Under the pieces are notes generated by a model. It ran no database searches and was not told where the DNA came from. It saw only the letters and a program-made list of their open reading frames with translations. 17,381 nt of DNA from an uncultured Christensenella sp. (GTDB lineage Bacteria > Bacillota > Clostridia > Christensenellales > Borkfalkiaceae), in the NCBI GenBank assembly GCA_910578655.1, contig CAJTQE010000023.1, forward strand, positions 1 through 17,381, in the 5' to 3' direction. The position numbers were made by a program, and so were the translations under genes. Positions 16,738 to 17,381 of the stretch are shown one piece after another (the stretch's first letter is position 1; every line of letters begins with the position of its first letter).

Positions 16738-16746
16738 AATCCGGCT

Positions 16747-16806
16747 CTTCCCTTTTTGGGGAGGCGAATTTATCCGCTTCTGCCTTCCCCTCAAGGGAAG
16801 GCTTTG
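16747..16806 (+). terminator. Hairpins ending the ABC operon, possibly shared by the convergent gene
   Basis: The stronger stem is GCCTTCCC (16782-16789) / GGGAAGGC (16795-16802) with a 5-base loop, followed on the plus strand only by TTTGC. A weaker 6-base stem (16747-16752 with 16758-16763, one G-T pair) has a TTTTT loop. The T-tract is short, so termination may be partial or work differently. The place between two convergent genes supports the call. Confidence 0.55.
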
Positions 16807-17082
16807 CTATTCCGTCCAGTCGAACATACACTCGGAAACAAACCGCGCGCCGACTTTTATTCCTGCCTTGAAAAAGCTATTAATTTCATTCGTATGTTCG
16901 TCTATCATTAAGTCTGCGAATTTATTGAACAATTCAAAGTGTTCTTCGCTTAGCACGGCTTCTAATTCATCATATATTTCATTTCGTAAAGCGGCAATAC
17001 GCTTGTTTTCTTTAATTTCCTGTACAATTTTATACTTTTCTTCATTATACAAAATAAAACGGTCAATAGTTGAATAATTCAT
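16807..17082 (-). CDS. Small protein of unknown function paired with an XRE regulator, 91 aa
   Basis: I do not recognise it firmly. The ATG at 17082 has only a weak GAG 8 bases upstream. The protein is soluble, mostly helical and acidic, without signal or membrane segment. The ending S-F-F-K-A-G-I-K-V-G-A-R-F (69-81) resembles the helix near the end of small Bacillota proteins of the DUF6809 kind, found beside XRE genes; that match is from memory and weak. It is transcribed away from the XRE gene from a strong promoter overlapped by presumed repressor operators, so it is probably normally kept off and is a likely output of the switch. It could be an antirepressor, a toxin-like protein or a mobile-element remnant. 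The local base composition is AT-rich and unlike the ABC operon next door. Confidence 0.75.
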   Translation of the reverse strand: MNYSTIDRFILYNEEKYKIVQEIKENKRIAALRNEIYDELEAVLSEEHFELFNKFADLMIDEHTNEINSFFKAGIKVGARFVSECMFDWTE

Positions 17083-17098
17083 AATTTTATCTCGCAGT

Positions 17099-17112
17099 TA
17101 GGAAATTTCCTA
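17099..17112. promoter_or_regulatory. Operator O1 (palindrome)
   Basis: TAGGAAATTTCCTA is a perfect 14-base palindrome (TAGGA-N4-TCCTA). It lies just downstream of the predicted transcription start of the 91-aa gene, inside its leader. Confidence 0.75.
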
Positions 17113-17122
17113 TTTTAAGAAT

Positions 17123-17151
17123 ATTGTATTAGGAATTATTCCTAATGTCAA
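17123..17151 (-). promoter_or_regulatory. Strong promoter of the 91-aa gene with a built-in operator
   Basis: On the minus strand, -35 TTGACA (17151-17146), a 17-base spacer and -10 TACAAT (17128-17123). The spacer is exactly the 17-base palindrome TTAGGAATTATTCCTAA. The predicted start of transcription is near 17116. Confidence 0.85.
17129..17145. promoter_or_regulatory. Operator O2 (palindrome)
   Basis: TTAGGAATTATTCCTAA is a perfect palindrome about a central T (core TAGGA-N5-TCCTA). It fills the whole spacer between -35 and -10 of the 91-aa gene promoter, so a bound protein would exclude RNA polymerase. Confidence 0.8.
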
Positions 17152-17159
17152 GTATTTTT

Positions 17160-17174
17160 TAGGAAAATATCCTA
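17160..17174. promoter_or_regulatory. Operator O3 (palindrome) overlapping the XRE -10
   Basis: TAGGAAAATATCCTA (TAGGA-N5-TCCTA). Its last two bases are the first two of TATAAT (17173-17178), the probable -10 of the XRE gene. This suggests autoregulation. Centres of O1, O2 and O3 are 31.5 and 30 bases apart, close to three helical turns. Confidence 0.75.
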
Positions 17175-17178
17175 TAAT
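17173..17178 (+). promoter_or_regulatory. -10 box of the XRE gene, leaderless arrangement
   Basis: TATAAT ends 6 bases before the ATG at 17185, so transcription would begin at or next to the start codon. The hexamer 17 bases upstream (AAGTAT, 17150-17155) is a poor -35. No ribosome binding site lies before the ATG. Confidence 0.55.
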
Positions 17179-17184
17179 TGAATT

Positions 17185-17381
17185 ATGAAAAAATATGTGA
17201 CACGTTTAAAAACACTAAGAACTGAAAAAGGTTTAAGCCAAAAACAACTTGCAACAGAGCTTGAAACAACAAACAGCAGTATTTGTGATTGGGAATGCGG
17301 ACGCGCAGAACCTGATATTGGAACACTTATAAGAATTGCAAAATTTTTTGATGTAAGCGTTGACTACCTCTTGGGTCTGGA
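17185..17381 (+). CDS. XRE/Cro-cI family transcriptional regulator, partial (C-terminus off the right edge)
   Basis: The 65 visible residues form a canonical helix-turn-helix of the lambda-repressor type: R-L-K-T-L-R-x-E-K-G-L-S-Q-K-Q-L-A (7-23), then the recognition helix region (about 29-37, ending in W36-E37) and the closing P43-D44-I-x-T-L...F-F-D-V-S-V-D-Y-L-L-G segment, typical of Bacillota XRE regulators. It most likely binds the three TAGGA/TCCTA palindromes just upstream, repressing the divergent 91-aa gene and modulating itself; this rests on position and symmetry. The start is the ATG at 17185 without a ribosome binding site; an in-frame GTG at 17197 also lacks one. What lies C-terminal (dimerisation, sensor or peptidase domain) is outside the window. 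Confidence 0.93.
   Translation, partial: MKKYVTRLKTLRTEKGLSQKQLATELETTNSSICDWECGRAEPDIGTLIRIAKFFDVSVDYLLGL

Overview
The window reads as chromosomal DNA of a low-to-mid GC Gram-positive bacterium, most likely an uncultured Clostridia-type Bacillota. The reasons are strong AGGAGG-like ribosome binding sites before nearly every gene, sigma-A-like promoters, lipoproteins, and MBG/YDG-type and Cys-repeat surface proteins of a kind common in gut Clostridia. This assignment is inference. The window is almost completely coding; no gap exceeds 130 bases.

Positions 9858 to 1 (minus strand) hold one tight four-gene operon that runs off the left edge and has its own promoter. In order it encodes: (1) a 1119-residue membrane protein joining a glycoside-hydrolase-family-3-like module, which has lost its catalytic residues, to a two-helix membrane hairpin, an acidic linker and a degenerate AAA+ domain; (2) a 476-residue membrane-anchored McrB/MoxR-like AAA+ ATPase with intact Walker motifs, clearly a paralogue of the degenerate domain of its neighbour; (3) and (4) two large type-II membrane proteins whose outer parts are arrays of about 90-residue YDG/MBG-like beta domains. 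Gaps inside the operon are 12 to 39 bases. The predicted topology is two AAA-type proteins on the inner face of the membrane and two repetitive stalks on the outer face. I do not recognise this as a named system, and it is the best candidate for something undescribed. The ATPase core of gene 2 also has a codon usage abruptly different from its own N-terminus, with the break at about 6060.

Positions 14126 to 9880 (minus strand) hold valS from a near-consensus promoter, followed 8 bases later by a predicted lipoprotein with three Cys-rich repeats and a ComEC-type metallo-beta-lactamase domain, then a clear intrinsic terminator.

Positions 14188 to 16737 (plus strand) hold an SBP-ATPase-permease ABC importer operon of the NMT1/SsuABC/TauABC superfamily, ending at hairpins. 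Its substrate cannot be read from the sequence.

Positions 16807 to 17381 hold a small AT-rich divergent module: a 91-residue protein of unknown function (minus) and an XRE-family repressor (plus, cut by the right edge). Between them lie three near-identical palindromes (TAGGA-N4/5-TCCTA) about 30 bases apart. The middle one exactly fills the 17-base spacer of a TTGACA/TACAAT promoter, which is a textbook layout for a repressor switch.
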